DNA of 64,000 nt from Hymenobacter swuensis DY53 (lineage in GTDB: Bacteria > Bacteroidota > Bacteroidia > Cytophagales > Hymenobacteraceae): positions 235,299-299,298 of the forward strand of contig NZ_CP007144.1 in NCBI RefSeq assembly GCF_000576555.1, written 5' to 3'. The notes beneath the pieces are model-generated. The model ran no database searches. It saw nothing but the letters and a program-made list of their open reading frames with translations, and was not told the origin of the DNA. Shown piece by piece: positions 26,403 to 35,647 of the stretch (positions are counted from its first letter, which is position 1; each line of letters opens with the position of its first letter). A program made the translations under genes and the position numbers.

Positions 26403-28919
26403 ATGCTTTCCGTGTCACTCATTCATCGCTACGGTTGGTGGCTACTCAGCGGCCTTGGGTTGCTGTGCCTGCTGGCCGCGCTTTTCACTTGGCCCCGCTT
26501 CTCCCATCCTGCCCCATTGCGGGTGGGCAAGCAGACGGTTGCCCACCCGCAATGGGCGGCAGGCAGGGTGAGTTCGCCGCTGGGATCGGAGGAACACATC
26601 GTAGCAATGGGGGATTTTAACGGAGACGGCCATCAGGACCTGGCTCTGACCAACGGTGACCCAAATGCGGGTCCGGGGAGCGTGTACACTGACCCACAGG
26701 GGGCGGTTACGCTTTGGCTGGGTGACGGGCTCGGCGGCCTGCGCCACGGGGCCGTGCTGCGGGCGTTGGAGGCCACTCTGCTGGCGTCCTTCGATGCCGA
26801 TGGGGACGGCGATACCGACCTGCTGGCCGCCAGCCGCCACGACGATAGCCTGGTGCTGTGGCGGCACGACGGCCGGGGCAGGCGAGTGGTGGAGTTCATC
26901 CCGATGCCATGGTGGGGTACCACCGATATGACTACCGGGGACGTGGATGGCGACGGTGATCCGGATATCCTCATCCCCGACGGAACCCGGTTACAGGTGG
27001 GGCTCAACGATGGGAGGGGGCATTTTCACTGGCAGTCCCAAGACATGCGGCCGGATAGGAAGTCATTTGAACCCAGCGATATGATCGAACGCATTGCGCT
27101 GGCGGATGTGGATGGGGACCACGACCTGGACCTTGTATCCGTGCAGAACCAGGGCCGCGTATTGTTCAATGACGGGCGGGGTCATTTTGGCCACGAGCAG
27201 GACCTGCCCGCTACCGGCTACAGTCTGGCCATCGGGGACCTCAACGGGGATACCCGGCCCGACCTGGTCCTGGACCTCGGCGACGGCAAGCTGGGGGTGT
27301 ACCTGAACGACGGCACCGGCCAGTTCGGCGCAGACAGCCTTTCGCAACAGGTGGGACAGCCCGAGCCCCGGGCCATCCCATGCTGGGTGGCGCTGGGGGA
27401 CGTGGACCGGGATGGTGACGTGGACCTGGCGTTCAACTTTGGCGATGACGTATGGGTGCGCCTCAATGACGGTCGGGCGCACTTCGAGCCGGCGTATCAT
27501 ATCGCGACCCCGCCCGCCGCGCTGGAGGAACTACACCTGGCTGATCTCAACCACGACGGCCGGCTCGATGTATTGTCACCGTTGTCTGTTCGCGAGCCTG
27601 GTAGTGGCCAGCCGGCGCGGGCTTCACTCAGCAACCTGCGCCTGCCCACCAGCGCGGACTATTACGAGGAGGTGGACCAAATGCCCACCGGTCCGGGAGG
27701 CATGGCGGTGGAAGCAGTCGTGGCCGCCGCCATGCAACGGCGCCTGGTCGTGCCGCCCGGCCATTCCTTCAGCTCGTCCCGTCCCCCCTACTATGTGCGG
27801 TTGGTCGTTGGACCAACCGGCGCGGTGGAGCACCCCGAACTTGGTGGGCGCATCAGTCCCGGTATCGACTCGGCCATGCTTGACGCACTCCGCCAGCTGC
27901 GGCTGGTGCCGGGCCGGCTGCACGGCCGCCCGGTTCGCGTCGCGTTGCAGCTAGTTCCGGGCCTGTCGGGCGAAGGCCCGCCCCTCACGTTTCCCCCCAC
28001 GCCACTGCCCGGAGAGGAACCCATCTACACCGATGTAGAGCAGCTGCCTGCTTTTGCAAACGGGGAGGCGTTATTGCCGCGCTTACGGCGCGAGGCGCTT
28101 GCCCACCTGATTCTGCCCGACAACGAGCCGGTGCCCCCGCACGCCCGACTGGTGATCGGACTGGTAGTTGAGAAGACGGGGGACGTGCACGGCTACCGCG
28201 TGTTGGAAAGCATCAGTCCGGACATCGATGCGGCCCTGACCGGTGGCTTCGGTTCCATCCCCCGCTTGCTTCCAGGCCGGCGTCAGGGCAAGCCCGTGCG
28301 CGTCGCCCTTCGGCTCGTGGTGGAGCCGACTGGCCGAAACGCCCCCTTACGACAGTCCGAGGCCGCGCGTCTGGAAGCCCGTACCCGGCAGCAGGGGGAG
28401 GCCCGGCGGCTCCCCGGTGAAACCGATACACGGTTCCTGCGCCGCATCCTGCCGCTGTCGCTGTCCTATTCTGGCCGCGTGATAAGCTATGTGTGGCGGC
28501 CCACTGCCTTCGGCAAGCAGCTGTTCCTGGCCGTCCGCAGCCAGGGCGAGAACGAGTACGGGACGGACCTGCTGGTGCTCGACCCCTACCGCCCCAACAC
28601 GTACGCGCTGCGCATCCTGCCGCTGGAAGACATGGGCGACCTGACTAACCTCGAGTCCCTCTTCTTTACGGACGTAGACCACGACGGGCGTCTGGAACTG
28701 CTGGCGTTGAAGGAGTGCAGCCTTAAGGACGTAGGCTGGACCGACAAGCACGGCCAGAGTTCCTACGGCCACTTTTCCCACTACGCTACGGACGTGTTCC
28801 GCCTAGCTGGCACCGATCGTGCCGGCCGCCCGCGGTATGTGCGCGATACGACATCCCGTCCCTATCTCGACGAACTACCCACGGCAGCCGCGGTACGTAA
28901 AGCCTTGGCGAAGCACTAG
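26403..28919 (+). CDS. FG-GAP/VCBS repeat protein with two TonB-C-like domains
   Basis: The protein has 838 aa. An N-terminal membrane anchor or signal (WWLLSGLGLLCLLAALF, ~11-28) precedes about seven FG-GAP/VCBS calcium-loop repeats (DFNGDGHQD, DADGDGDTD, DVDGDGDPD, DVDGDHDLD, DLNGDTRPD, DVDRDGDVD, DLNHDGRLD; ~65-410), which build a beta propeller. Two TonB-C-like modules follow (around 460-520 and 575-645, with ISPGID/ISPDID and GRPVRVALQL). A further DxDxDG loop (DVDHDGRLE) lies near 760. It is probably exposed on the periplasmic side. A strong hairpin lies in its 5' coding region. Confidence 0.7.
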   Translation: MLSVSLIHRYGWWLLSGLGLLCLLAALFTWPRFSHPAPLRVGKQTVAHPQWAAGRVSSPLGSEEHIVAMGDFNGDGHQDLALTNGDPNAGPGSVYTDPQGAVTLWLGDGLGGLRHGAVLRALEATLLASFDADGDGDTDLLAASRHDDSLVLWRHDGRGRRVVEFIPMPWWGTTDMTTGDVDGDGDPDILIPDGTRLQVGLNDGRGHFHWQSQDMRPDRKSFEPSDMIERIALADVDGDHDLDLVSVQNQGRVLFNDGRGHFGHEQDLPATGYSLAIGDLNGDTRPDLVLDLGDGKLGVYLNDGTGQFGADSLSQQVGQPEPRAIPCWVALGDVDRDGDVDLAFNFGDDVWVRLNDGRAHFEPAYHIATPPAALEELHLADLNHDGRLDVLSPLSVREPGSGQPARASLSNLRLPTSADYYEEVDQMPTGPGGMAVEAVVAAAMQRRLVVPPGHSFSSSRPPYYVRLVVGPTGAVEHPELGGRISPGIDSAMLDALRQLRLVPGRLHGRPVRVALQLVPGLSGEGPPLTFPPTPLPGEEPIYTDVEQLPAFANGEALLPRLRREALAHLILPDNEPVPPHARLVIGLVVEKTGDVHGYRVLESISPDIDAALTGGFGSIPRLLPGRRQGKPVRVALRLVVEPTGRNAPLRQSEAARLEARTRQQGEARRLPGETDTRFLRRILPLSLSYSGRVISYVWRPTAFGKQLFLAVRSQGENEYGTDLLVLDPYRPNTYALRILPLEDMGDLTNLESLFFTDVDHDGRLELLALKECSLKDVGWTDKHGQSSYGHFSHYATDVFRLAGTDRAGRPRYVRDTTSRPYLDELPTAAAVRKALAKH
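26513..26556. repeat. 18-bp perfect inverted repeat inside coding DNA
   Basis: Arms 26513-26530 and 26539-26556 (CCCATTGCGGGTGGGCAA and its complement) flank an 8-bp loop, near codons 37-52 of the FG-GAP gene. The mRNA stem would be very stable and could affect translation. It could also be an invertible or recently duplicated segment. Confidence 0.75.
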
Positions 28920-28999
28920 CCCTTGCCTTAGGTTGGCGGTTTTCCCCTATTTGTTTAACAACGCCCACCTATCATCTAATTAAGTAACCGAGGCCAACA

Positions 29000-29464
29000 A
29001 TGGAAGAGCCCTCAATTCCAACCGCAGAAGAAGAATACGCTCGGCTGTTCCCTGGCCAAGCTATTCCGAAGTGGGCATTAGCCACGATCAAACTGTTGGA
29101 TGTCAATGGTTATGTGCACAAGCACGACGCCATTCGAACGATACCTTTAGCATTGATAGTAGGTACTACCCATTCCCTCTACGGTAACAGTGTACGCTGG
29201 CTCGATATGTTGAAGACCAAGAAGTATTATAATTTCCGCTCCGATAATTGGCCGGGTTTTCTGAATGCTGATACTTCAACACTGGATTTAATTCAAGTAG
29301 CAGGCACCGATGAGTATTACATCAGCGGCGAGGGTAACCACCGGATAAGCGCCCTGAAACTAGCCGGTAGATATTCCATAACGTGCCGTGTGCAAATAGC
29401 TACTCCTGTCCCGCCTGGGCCTGATGTTTACCCCGGCCCACGCTACGCAAACCGCACTTCCTAG
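29000..29464 (+). CDS. ParB/Srx-like fold protein
   Basis: The protein has 154 aa. The C-terminal half has the ParB-N-like signature YYISGEGNHRISALKLAG followed by a strand (ITCRVQIA), the nucleotide-binding GNHR box. Such stand-alone domains occur in mobile-element and defence loci. There is no DNA-binding helix-turn-helix, so it is not a full partition protein. Confidence 0.6.
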   Translation: MEEPSIPTAEEEYARLFPGQAIPKWALATIKLLDVNGYVHKHDAIRTIPLALIVGTTHSLYGNSVRWLDMLKTKKYYNFRSDNWPGFLNADTSTLDLIQVAGTDEYYISGEGNHRISALKLAGRYSITCRVQIATPVPPGPDVYPGPRYANRTS

Positions 29465-29549
29465 AGCGTTGTTGGGTTGCTCAAAACCAGGAGATAGATG
29501 AGTCGGGATTTTTTCCTGTCAGTTCAACAACACCCAGAATTAGAGTATT

Positions 29550-30899
29550 ATGCCTGATTCTTTATTCAACGAGTTTACGGTTTGCCCTTTGACCGGGCTT
29601 CCCTCAAAAGGTCGCGCCAGCTTTTCACCCTACGAAGGCAATAATAGTCTGGTTCTATTTCAATTCGTCCCTATCGGCCGCGCGGTTTTTGAGTTCAACT
29701 TTTTAGTTGGGCTTTACCACAGCGCCGCGGCCGGCACCCTCTCCCCCAGTGCCAAGCTGGCCGGGCTGTGCCGGCAGGCCTCGGAGAAAGGACAAGAGCC
29801 GGTGCACATCACCAGCAAGCTCTTCCACGACGCGCAGGGCACCTCAGAAACACTGGACGAAAAACGGGACCATTTGCTACGGGTGCTTCTGGAAGTGGAT
29901 ATACCGGCCTATAAAACCCGCGACATTGATATTCATCAGGATTTTCCCCTGGCATTTGCCCAGAACGGCGCGGAATTACACCTCATCCTAGAGGAATGCA
30001 TACGGCGCGGCCTACTGGATTTCCAAAAGCCATTCGACACGCCCAACGACTGGCCAGACGGCCGGCGCACGCACTATTTCGGGGTGCATCTTACCCGAGC
30101 TGGCGAGAAAGCCGCCGCCGACAGCATACTACCACCACAACTAACTACTTCTACCATGACATCTGAGGACATTGTTCGCCGGCAGGCGCAGGTTGCTTTC
30201 AGCAGGGCGCAGGCTCAACGTTTTGCGTTTAATTCACCGGACGGCCTGGTTAAAACACGAACCGTCTTAATTGCTGGCACGGAGCAGTTTTATGATAAGA
30301 GCGATAAAAAGATCTATCTGGAGGAAGTGCTAAATCTGCTTGATACGGCACTTGCGAAGCATAAGCCCGGATGCGAATTCAGGGGTAAGAGTGAGCCGTG
30401 TCCAATTGAGCTGGGCATGCAGGAAACGATTCACTTCGTGCAGCAGGAAGTAAAAAAGCTGGGTAAAGTGGAAGTGGCTTTTCCATTCCAGACAAACCAC
30501 ATCTTCAATTTTAGCGGTGGCAGTACCAATACAGTAGCTACTGGGGCAAACGCCATGCAAACGACGAACACCGGCCAGGGGGCGCTGCTAAACGTCGCCC
30601 GCGGAAATACCATTACTCAATCCGGGGGGGCGGGCGACGTACAACAGATGAAAGAGCTGGTCGAGCAGTTGAAGCAGGTGCTGGCGGGAGAGTCTTTCGC
30701 CCGGCAGCGCGAAGATATTGACGATCAGTTGCAGATGGTCGAGGCCCAGTTGCAGCGCCCCGAACCCAGGAAAAGTATTCTGGAGCGGTCAGTCAAATCG
30801 CTGCAGGAGCTGGCGGCGGAAGGCCTTGGCAGCGTAGGAGGCCATGCGGCTTTCGAGATTCTCAAGCAACTAGCCGAGCAGGTTAGCTCTCTTGGCTAG
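29550..30899 (+). CDS. Hypothetical multi-domain protein with coiled-coil C-terminus
   Basis: The protein has 449 aa and is not recognised. The N-terminal ~215 residues look like a globular domain that opens with CPLTGLPSKG and ends in a winged-helix-like HLTRAGEKAA segment. The middle (~300-350) is a low-complexity Gly/Asn/Thr linker. The C-terminal ~90 residues are amphipathic helices (QQMKELVEQLKQVL and following), typical of effector-associated or oligomerisation modules. It ends at a strong terminator shared with the convergent DUF2971 gene. Confidence 0.55.
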   Translation: MPDSLFNEFTVCPLTGLPSKGRASFSPYEGNNSLVLFQFVPIGRAVFEFNFLVGLYHSAAAGTLSPSAKLAGLCRQASEKGQEPVHITSKLFHDAQGTSETLDEKRDHLLRVLLEVDIPAYKTRDIDIHQDFPLAFAQNGAELHLILEECIRRGLLDFQKPFDTPNDWPDGRRTHYFGVHLTRAGEKAAADSILPPQLTTSTMTSEDIVRRQAQVAFSRAQAQRFAFNSPDGLVKTRTVLIAGTEQFYDKSDKKIYLEEVLNLLDTALAKHKPGCEFRGKSEPCPIELGMQETIHFVQQEVKKLGKVEVAFPFQTNHIFNFSGGSTNTVATGANAMQTTNTGQGALLNVARGNTITQSGGAGDVQQMKELVEQLKQVLAGESFARQREDIDDQLQMVEAQLQRPEPRKSILERSVKSLQELAAEGLGSVGGHAAFEILKQLAEQVSSLG

Positions 30900-30932
30900 T
30901 TGGGTCCGGCAAGCTGCTGGCCGGCAGGTACG

Positions 30933-30962
30933 AAAAAGCCCTGGATCACTCCAGGGCTTTTT
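30933..30962. terminator. Bidirectional rho-independent terminator
   Basis: AAAAAGCCCTGGA and TCCAGGGCTTTTT form a perfect 13-bp stem around a 4-nt loop (TCAC). It lies between two convergent genes ending at 30899 and 30967. Confidence 0.85.
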
Positions 30963-30966
30963 GACT

Positions 30967-31839
30967 CTACATGCTCAGGCGAACTATGAAATTTGGGTTG
31001 TTATACAGCGAGGATTGGGTAACCTGCCCATTGTAGCCGGCCTGCGCAATGCGTTGGGCGGCCTGGGTTGCTTCAGCTAAGGGCATTTTTGGGTCCAGCT
31101 CGATGTAGTTGAACAGCCGGTTAAGGTCCACCGGCACCAGGTGTACGGGCGGCGGGCCGGGCTGGCCAGGCTCAGCAGAGTTCGAGTCGCTGTAAATCAG
31201 GCGTACCTCTTCTTCGTAGCTGAATGCCTCCCGCTTAATCAGCAGCGTCCGGGTGTAACGCAGGTTGGCCATCTGCTCCCGCGTATTCAACCGTTCGTCG
31301 TTGGCAAAGAAGTTCAGGATTTCTTCGTCCGTCCGGTACCGGACTTTACCCAAGAAATAGCTAAGCTGGTGGTACGGGTTGCTCATGTCGTAGAACTCGT
31401 TCATCAGCTGCCGAACGGTAGTGGCCACCTTGAAGGCATAGGGCGCTTTGTTTTCCTCCGTCGCGGCGCCCCGGTAATTCTGCCACAAGCCGTCGCATTC
31501 CCGCCGCAGCGTCCAGCACTGACCATAGTAACGGTCACGAATGCTGGCCATGTTGACGGGCGTGCCGTCGGCCAGTTCCCACCGTGCCTTGAGCAAGAAA
31601 TTTTCAAACGGATCTTCCCAGCTGGACGGGTTCACCAGGGCTAACTGTTTCTCGTCTAGCAGCTGGTAAAAGCGTTTCGCGCCGAACAGGCGGTAAATGG
31701 GAGTGTCCAGGTCGACATCAATCACATTATTGAAAATGTGGTCGAGCTTCAACTCCGCTGGAGTCGTACCCGATCCGTATTTGAGGTGGTCCAGGCGGAT
31801 GTTGTTTCTGATGTGCTGATCTAGAGAGAATGGATTCAT
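30967..31839 (-). CDS. DUF2971 family protein
   Basis: The protein is about 290 aa from ATG 31839 (ATG 31863 adds eight residues). The motifs IYRLFGAKRFYQLLDEKQLA, a following SWEDPFEN box and a later RREAFSYEEEVRLIY-like segment match DUF2971, a family frequent in defence islands and of unknown activity. The C-terminus has a short VDLNRLFNYIELDP block, also typical. Confidence 0.65.
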   Translation of the reverse strand: MNPFSLDQHIRNNIRLDHLKYGSGTTPAELKLDHIFNNVIDVDLDTPIYRLFGAKRFYQLLDEKQLALVNPSSWEDPFENFLLKARWELADGTPVNMASIRDRYYGQCWTLRRECDGLWQNYRGAATEENKAPYAFKVATTVRQLMNEFYDMSNPYHQLSYFLGKVRYRTDEEILNFFANDERLNTREQMANLRYTRTLLIKREAFSYEEEVRLIYSDSNSAEPGQPGPPPVHLVPVDLNRLFNYIELDPKMPLAEATQAAQRIAQAGYNGQVTQSSLYNNPNFIVRLSM

Positions 31840-32041
31840 GGAAAATGATAAGGGTGAGGGCACTATTCAGCCAGATTTAGGCCAAAGCCCGGTAATTACC
31901 CGATACCTGACGGTGTGACAGGGTGGGGCTGTCGGGAGGAAAAGTTCATTGACTTGGGGTCCCCTCAGAAAACAGAACAAATAGCACGTTAAGGAAATTG
32001 ACCGTTTGCGTGAACGCACCAGACCAAGAAGACTCCCACTC

Positions 32042-32542
32042 ATGGCAGAGCCAGATAACCTATTATGGGCCCAACAGCGCTGGCAACAAGCGGGGACCAT
32101 TGCCCGGCAAACAGCTTCCGCAACCGAGCTAATGCGTTTTGCTGCAGCACACCAGGTCCAGTTGCCTGCTGATATGGTCCGCTACTTTACCCTCGTCAAT
32201 GGCACTGGCGGGAAGTACGACGAGCCGTTCTTTTGCTTTAATAGCCTAGCGGAAGTGACGTCCGTAGCCGAACGGTTTCACGACTACCATGGGGTGCCCA
32301 AGTATAGCGACTTGCTCCACACCTGGCCCGAGCACAAGCAGTTTTATGTGTTTGCCGATTACATGATTCACCTCTTTGCCTATGCCATTCGGCTGGATGC
32401 AGGTGCTTCCTCGACCCATCCCGTGTACGTGCTCTGCGGGGGCGAATACCGGCCAATAGCGGAGAGTTTTACCGAGTTTCTCGCCCTCTACAAGCGAGAT
32501 TCAGCTGTACTGTATATGGGTGATGAGGAGCCGGACGAGTAA
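32042..32542 (+). CDS. SMI1/KNR4 (SUKH) family immunity-like protein
   Basis: From ATG 32042 the protein has 166 aa. TELMRFAAAHQVQLPADMVR, then YFTLVNGTGG and FFCFNSLAEV match the SUKH core (a helical start, then the NG turn and a strand). SUKH proteins commonly neutralise polymorphic toxins. No toxin is adjacent. Confidence 0.65.
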   Translation: MAEPDNLLWAQQRWQQAGTIARQTASATELMRFAAAHQVQLPADMVRYFTLVNGTGGKYDEPFFCFNSLAEVTSVAERFHDYHGVPKYSDLLHTWPEHKQFYVFADYMIHLFAYAIRLDAGASSTHPVYVLCGGEYRPIAESFTEFLALYKRDSAVLYMGDEEPDE

Positions 32543-32755
32543 ATCACTTCGTTCCTTTAACTGAATTGCCGCGTTTAGGCCACCACCCTTTGACTGAACA
32601 ACCGTACTGGCCCGGTCTTTTGTGAATTAGACGGTTGGCGAAAGCATGTCAATTGGGCTTCGTGCCGGTCAGTGACAATGGATGCGTGGAACAGCCGTTA
32701 TTTTGTTATGACTACTTTGGGATCCCCCCTGTGTTCGTCCGTGTGCCACTGGGGT

Positions 32756-33670
32756 ATGCTCTTATTGGGCGCATGGCTGGCTTCCTGCGGCCAAGAGCCG
32801 CCCCGCTACCCGACCATTCGGCGACCGCCCGCGACTTCCGCCGTACGGTCGGGGCCCCTTTATGCGGACTTAGTGCCTATCCACGGCGACTCCCTCCTTG
32901 CCGTGCTGCAGCTCCAGGGGGGGATAGCCCTAACGACCGACGCGGGTAGACATTGGATCCAAAGGCCCCACCAGGATATAATACCCCGCCTCAAATACTT
33001 CCGGTGGGGGCTGCCATTTGCCCCCATCCTCAATACGGTGACGATGGACCATCACAAGGTGTTGTGGGGGCTTACTTGGGCAGAACCACCGCATTCACAG
33101 CCGTATTCGCGCTTATCGTATTCCACCGATTTTGGCGAAACGTGGAGCGAATCTCAGTCGCTTCCCACCGATACGTTTCTGCTCTATCGCTTTTATTCAC
33201 GACCTGGCCAACCTATTCAAGCGCTAACGAATAGGCACGGCAAACTCTACCAGATGCAGGACCGCCTCGGCAAGCGATGGACCTATATCCGGACTATCGC
33301 AGAACTAAATGCAGTCCAAGATACCGTCGCGGGGGTGTCCTATTTTGCAGACGCCCAATTCAAGTTTCTCGACACAGGCCAGTTGTTTTTTCGAACCAAA
33401 AAGGGCTGGAAGCCAGTAGCCCAAGTTGACTCTATCAATGAAGTCAGCGACGTCTGCTTGTGTCAAGGCAGCATCTTTTTAGCAGGACGCAACCGGAATT
33501 CGGGCGATGCAAATCAAATGTTGGTACAGGTACGTAATGGCCGCATACGCGACTCAATCCAGACGAAGGAAGACTACCTGCAGTTGCGATGTGATACGAA
33601 AGACCGGCTGTGGGTATTTTCTCGTTTTGGAGTGTGGCAAAAGAGCGGGCATACCCTCAGTAAGCGCTAA
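32756..33670 (+). CDS. Lipoprotein with BNR/sialidase-like propeller repeats
   Basis: ATG 32756 (MLLLGAWLASCGQ) gives a typical lipobox; an upstream ATG at 32672 would precede it by 28 codons. The protein is ~304 aa. BNR-like boxes (ALTTDAGRHW, SYSTDFGETW) suggest a beta propeller. The catalytic residues of sialidases are not evident, so it is more likely a binding protein on the cell envelope. Confidence 0.55.
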   Translation: MLLLGAWLASCGQEPPRYPTIRRPPATSAVRSGPLYADLVPIHGDSLLAVLQLQGGIALTTDAGRHWIQRPHQDIIPRLKYFRWGLPFAPILNTVTMDHHKVLWGLTWAEPPHSQPYSRLSYSTDFGETWSESQSLPTDTFLLYRFYSRPGQPIQALTNRHGKLYQMQDRLGKRWTYIRTIAELNAVQDTVAGVSYFADAQFKFLDTGQLFFRTKKGWKPVAQVDSINEVSDVCLCQGSIFLAGRNRNSGDANQMLVQVRNGRIRDSIQTKEDYLQLRCDTKDRLWVFSRFGVWQKSGHTLSKR

Positions 33671-33791
33671 CAACTTTTTGTTGAATGCGTCTTTCCTCGG
33701 GACGGAACCGTTTCCAGCAGCACCGTTTTGGTAAACTTCCAAAAGGCCCTATTAGCCCTAGATTGGAGCTCCCTTCCTCCCCCATTACGCT

Positions 33792-34259
33792 ATGGCTAAA
33801 AAGTTGTGGATTCTCTCCTGTGTCTTCGCTTGTGCAGGGCTTCCCGCTGCTGCGCAGGCGCGCATGGAAACGGACAGTCTTTTTATGACGCACGCGCAGA
33901 ACCGCCGCTGGTTAATTGCTTTGAAAGAGCAGAGAACGGCCGACCAGTAGGGCCGAATCCGCAGCCGGTATTTTTCCTCGCCGCAATCGGCTTCATCGCC
34001 CCACGGCGAGGTGACCAGCCTGCCGCTGCTGCTCGTGGAGGGCATTGCCGTCGATGTGACCAGCGCAGGCGACCCCGTCCGGGAAGTAGTGTTGGCCCAA
34101 TTAACGCCGGATAAGGTGAAGGCCATTACCGTTCTCGAGCGCGAACCAGAGGGCGTGTATGTCAATAAGGCGTTTACTGGCTGGATTATAATCTCCTTGG
34201 CAGACAAGCCATTGCGCAAAGTCCTGCGGCGGATGGAAAAGCGCGCCCAACAGCCTTAA
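33792..34259 (+). pseudogene. Small exported protein interrupted by an in-frame TAG
   Basis: ATG 33792 opens a signal peptide (MAKKLWILSCVFACAGLPAA) and 52 codons, ending at TAG 33948-33950. The same frame then continues without a stop to TAA 34257-34259, including VTSLPLLLVEGIAVDVTSAG and VYVNKAFTGWIIISL. Reading through the TAG gives a protein of ~155 aa, so this is either a recent nonsense mutation or a sequencing error. A start at GTG 34011 would leave out the signal peptide. Confidence 0.6.
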
Positions 34260-34395
34260 GCAGATGAGCAACTGCCACCCATAATCTAAGCGAGACGGTG
34301 CTTCGCATCTAAACGCTGGGTTTAATTTGCAAAACTCAAATAGCTATCAAGCAACATATTACAGCATCAGGCAATCCGCAGCCCCCTAGCGGGTA

Positions 34396-34728
34396 TCAGT
34401 ACTGAAATATCTCCTGCAGCCGGTCACATACCTCCTGGGCAGTGGCTTTGGACAATACGCCTAAGCGGCGCACCAAACGGGTTTTGTCCACGGAACGGAT
34501 GTGGTCGAGCGCGACCTGGCCCTCTTTGCCCTGGAAGGTGCAGTCTACCCGGGACGGGTAGTCGCGCCGGGTGCTGGTCAGAGCCGCGATGGTGACCGTG
34601 CGCAGGTAGCGGTTCATCTCGTCGGGGGAGAGCACCACACAGGGTCGGGTCTTGTTGATTTCGCTGCCCTGGGTCGGGTCGAGGTTAATGAGCCACACCT
34701 CGAAGCGCTGCACGGCTACCACTGCCAT
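34396..34728 (-). CDS. mazF: MazF/PemK-type endoribonuclease toxin
   Basis: The protein has 110 aa. FEVWLINLDPTQGSEINKTR and PCVVLSPDEMN match the MazF/PemK start, and ALDHIRSVDKTRLV the C-terminal strand-helix. These toxins cleave mRNA at short motifs. Its start overlaps the end of the antitoxin gene by 13 bp (34716-34728), as expected for a coupled toxin-antitoxin pair. Confidence 0.9.
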   Translation of the reverse strand: MAVVAVQRFEVWLINLDPTQGSEINKTRPCVVLSPDEMNRYLRTVTIAALTSTRRDYPSRVDCTFQGKEGQVALDHIRSVDKTRLVRRLGVLSKATAQEVCDRLQEIFQY

Positions 34729-34976
34729 TCCGTTTCCTCAAAGGCCTCGTCCGAAAATCCCTCCAGCAGCTCGCCCTCCGGGGCCTGGCCCTGGGCAATG
34801 GCCTGCTGGAAGCGCTCGTCCCAACCTTGGCGGCGGGGCTTCATCACCGGCTTGATGAGCAGGCCTTCAGGCGTGGGCTGCAGGTCCACTTCGCCGGTGA
34901 GGTGATATTGTTCCAGTAACTTCTTGGGCAGCACAATTCCTTGGGAATTGCCCACCCGAATCAGGCGCGTATTCAT
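34716..34976 (-). CDS. mazE: MazE/AbrB-type antitoxin
   Basis: ATG 34976 gives an 86-aa protein starting MNTRLIRVGNSQGIVLPKKL, a SpoVT-AbrB DNA-binding fold. The acidic C-terminus (GFSDEAFEETEWQW) would bind MazF. A longer frame from 35030 exists but runs through the promoter palindrome, so the shorter start is preferred. Confidence 0.88.
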   Translation of the reverse strand: MNTRLIRVGNSQGIVLPKKLLEQYHLTGEVDLQPTPEGLLIKPVMKPRRQGWDERFQQAIAQGQAPEGELLEGFSDEAFEETEWQW

Positions 34977-34981
34977 GGATG

Positions 34982-35010
34982 CAAATGTACGTACAATGTA
35001 ATTACATTTG
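34982..35010 (-). promoter_or_regulatory. mazEF promoter and operator palindromes
   Basis: AATGTAATTACATT (34995-35008) is a perfect palindrome, and CAAATGTA/TACATTTG (34982-34989, 35003-35010) form an outer inverted pair. Read on the minus strand, TACATTTG (34989-34982) fits the Bacteroidota -7 box TAnnTTTG and ends only 5 nt before the mazE ATG. This suggests a leaderless transcript and autorepression. Confidence 0.55.
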
Positions 35011-35193
35011 CTGGCCGCTGTTAGTTTCATTCGCTGGCAAGCATCACCTTAAGAACCACTAGCGGGCAATTCTCGGTCCCTGTTCAAAAGACGGGGCTGT
35101 TTAAATCACCGTTTCGCTGCACTACCTGCTAGGCTCTTCGGGTTGTCCGTTCAAGAGCAAAGCAATCGTGTCTGGGGCAGATAAGTCCCAGTA

Positions 35194-35565
35194 CTACCAC
35201 TTGTTTGGGTCGTTCTTTTCGGCAGCAAACCGACGCTGGTACGCCTGCTTGAACACGTAGAGCAGCAGGCGATAGACGCGGTCGCGCTCGGCAAGGGGCA
35301 GGCTCAGCAGCCTAGCTAGTCCCGGCACCAAGCCGTAGGTGCGCAAGACCATGCACGGGGTATACGTGGGCCGCAAGCCGCTCTCCGCAATGCCAGGGTC
35401 GATATCCGCGAGGTGGGCCTTGGATTGCCGAATCAGGTCAGTTAACTCCTGCAGATGATGCCCTTGTGCATCCGCCGACAGCGAATGAAAATACCCCAGC
35501 AACTCGGCATGCGGGCGCAGACCTTGGCCAAATTGATTGAGCGCAATTTCTTCCGGTAGATTCAT
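35194..35565 (-). CDS. DUF5958 family protein
   Basis: The protein has 123 aa. The pattern ALNQFGQGL, then IAESGLRPTYTPCMVL and a C-terminal VFKQAYQRRF resembles DUF5958, small Bacteroidota/Actinobacteria proteins of unknown role that often sit among orphan immunity genes. It is soluble and a single gene. Confidence 0.6.
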   Translation of the reverse strand: MNLPEEIALNQFGQGLRPHAELLGYFHSLSADAQGHHLQELTDLIRQSKAHLADIDPGIAESGLRPTYTPCMVLRTYGLVPGLARLLSLPLAERDRVYRLLLYVFKQAYQRRFAAEKNDPNKW

Positions 35566-35647
35566 GCCTGCAATTACAACATTAACAATACCCTCCTTAC
35601 TTTGAACGGGCCGTGTTCACCGACCCACCCTTAAAGTACTAGCGTGC

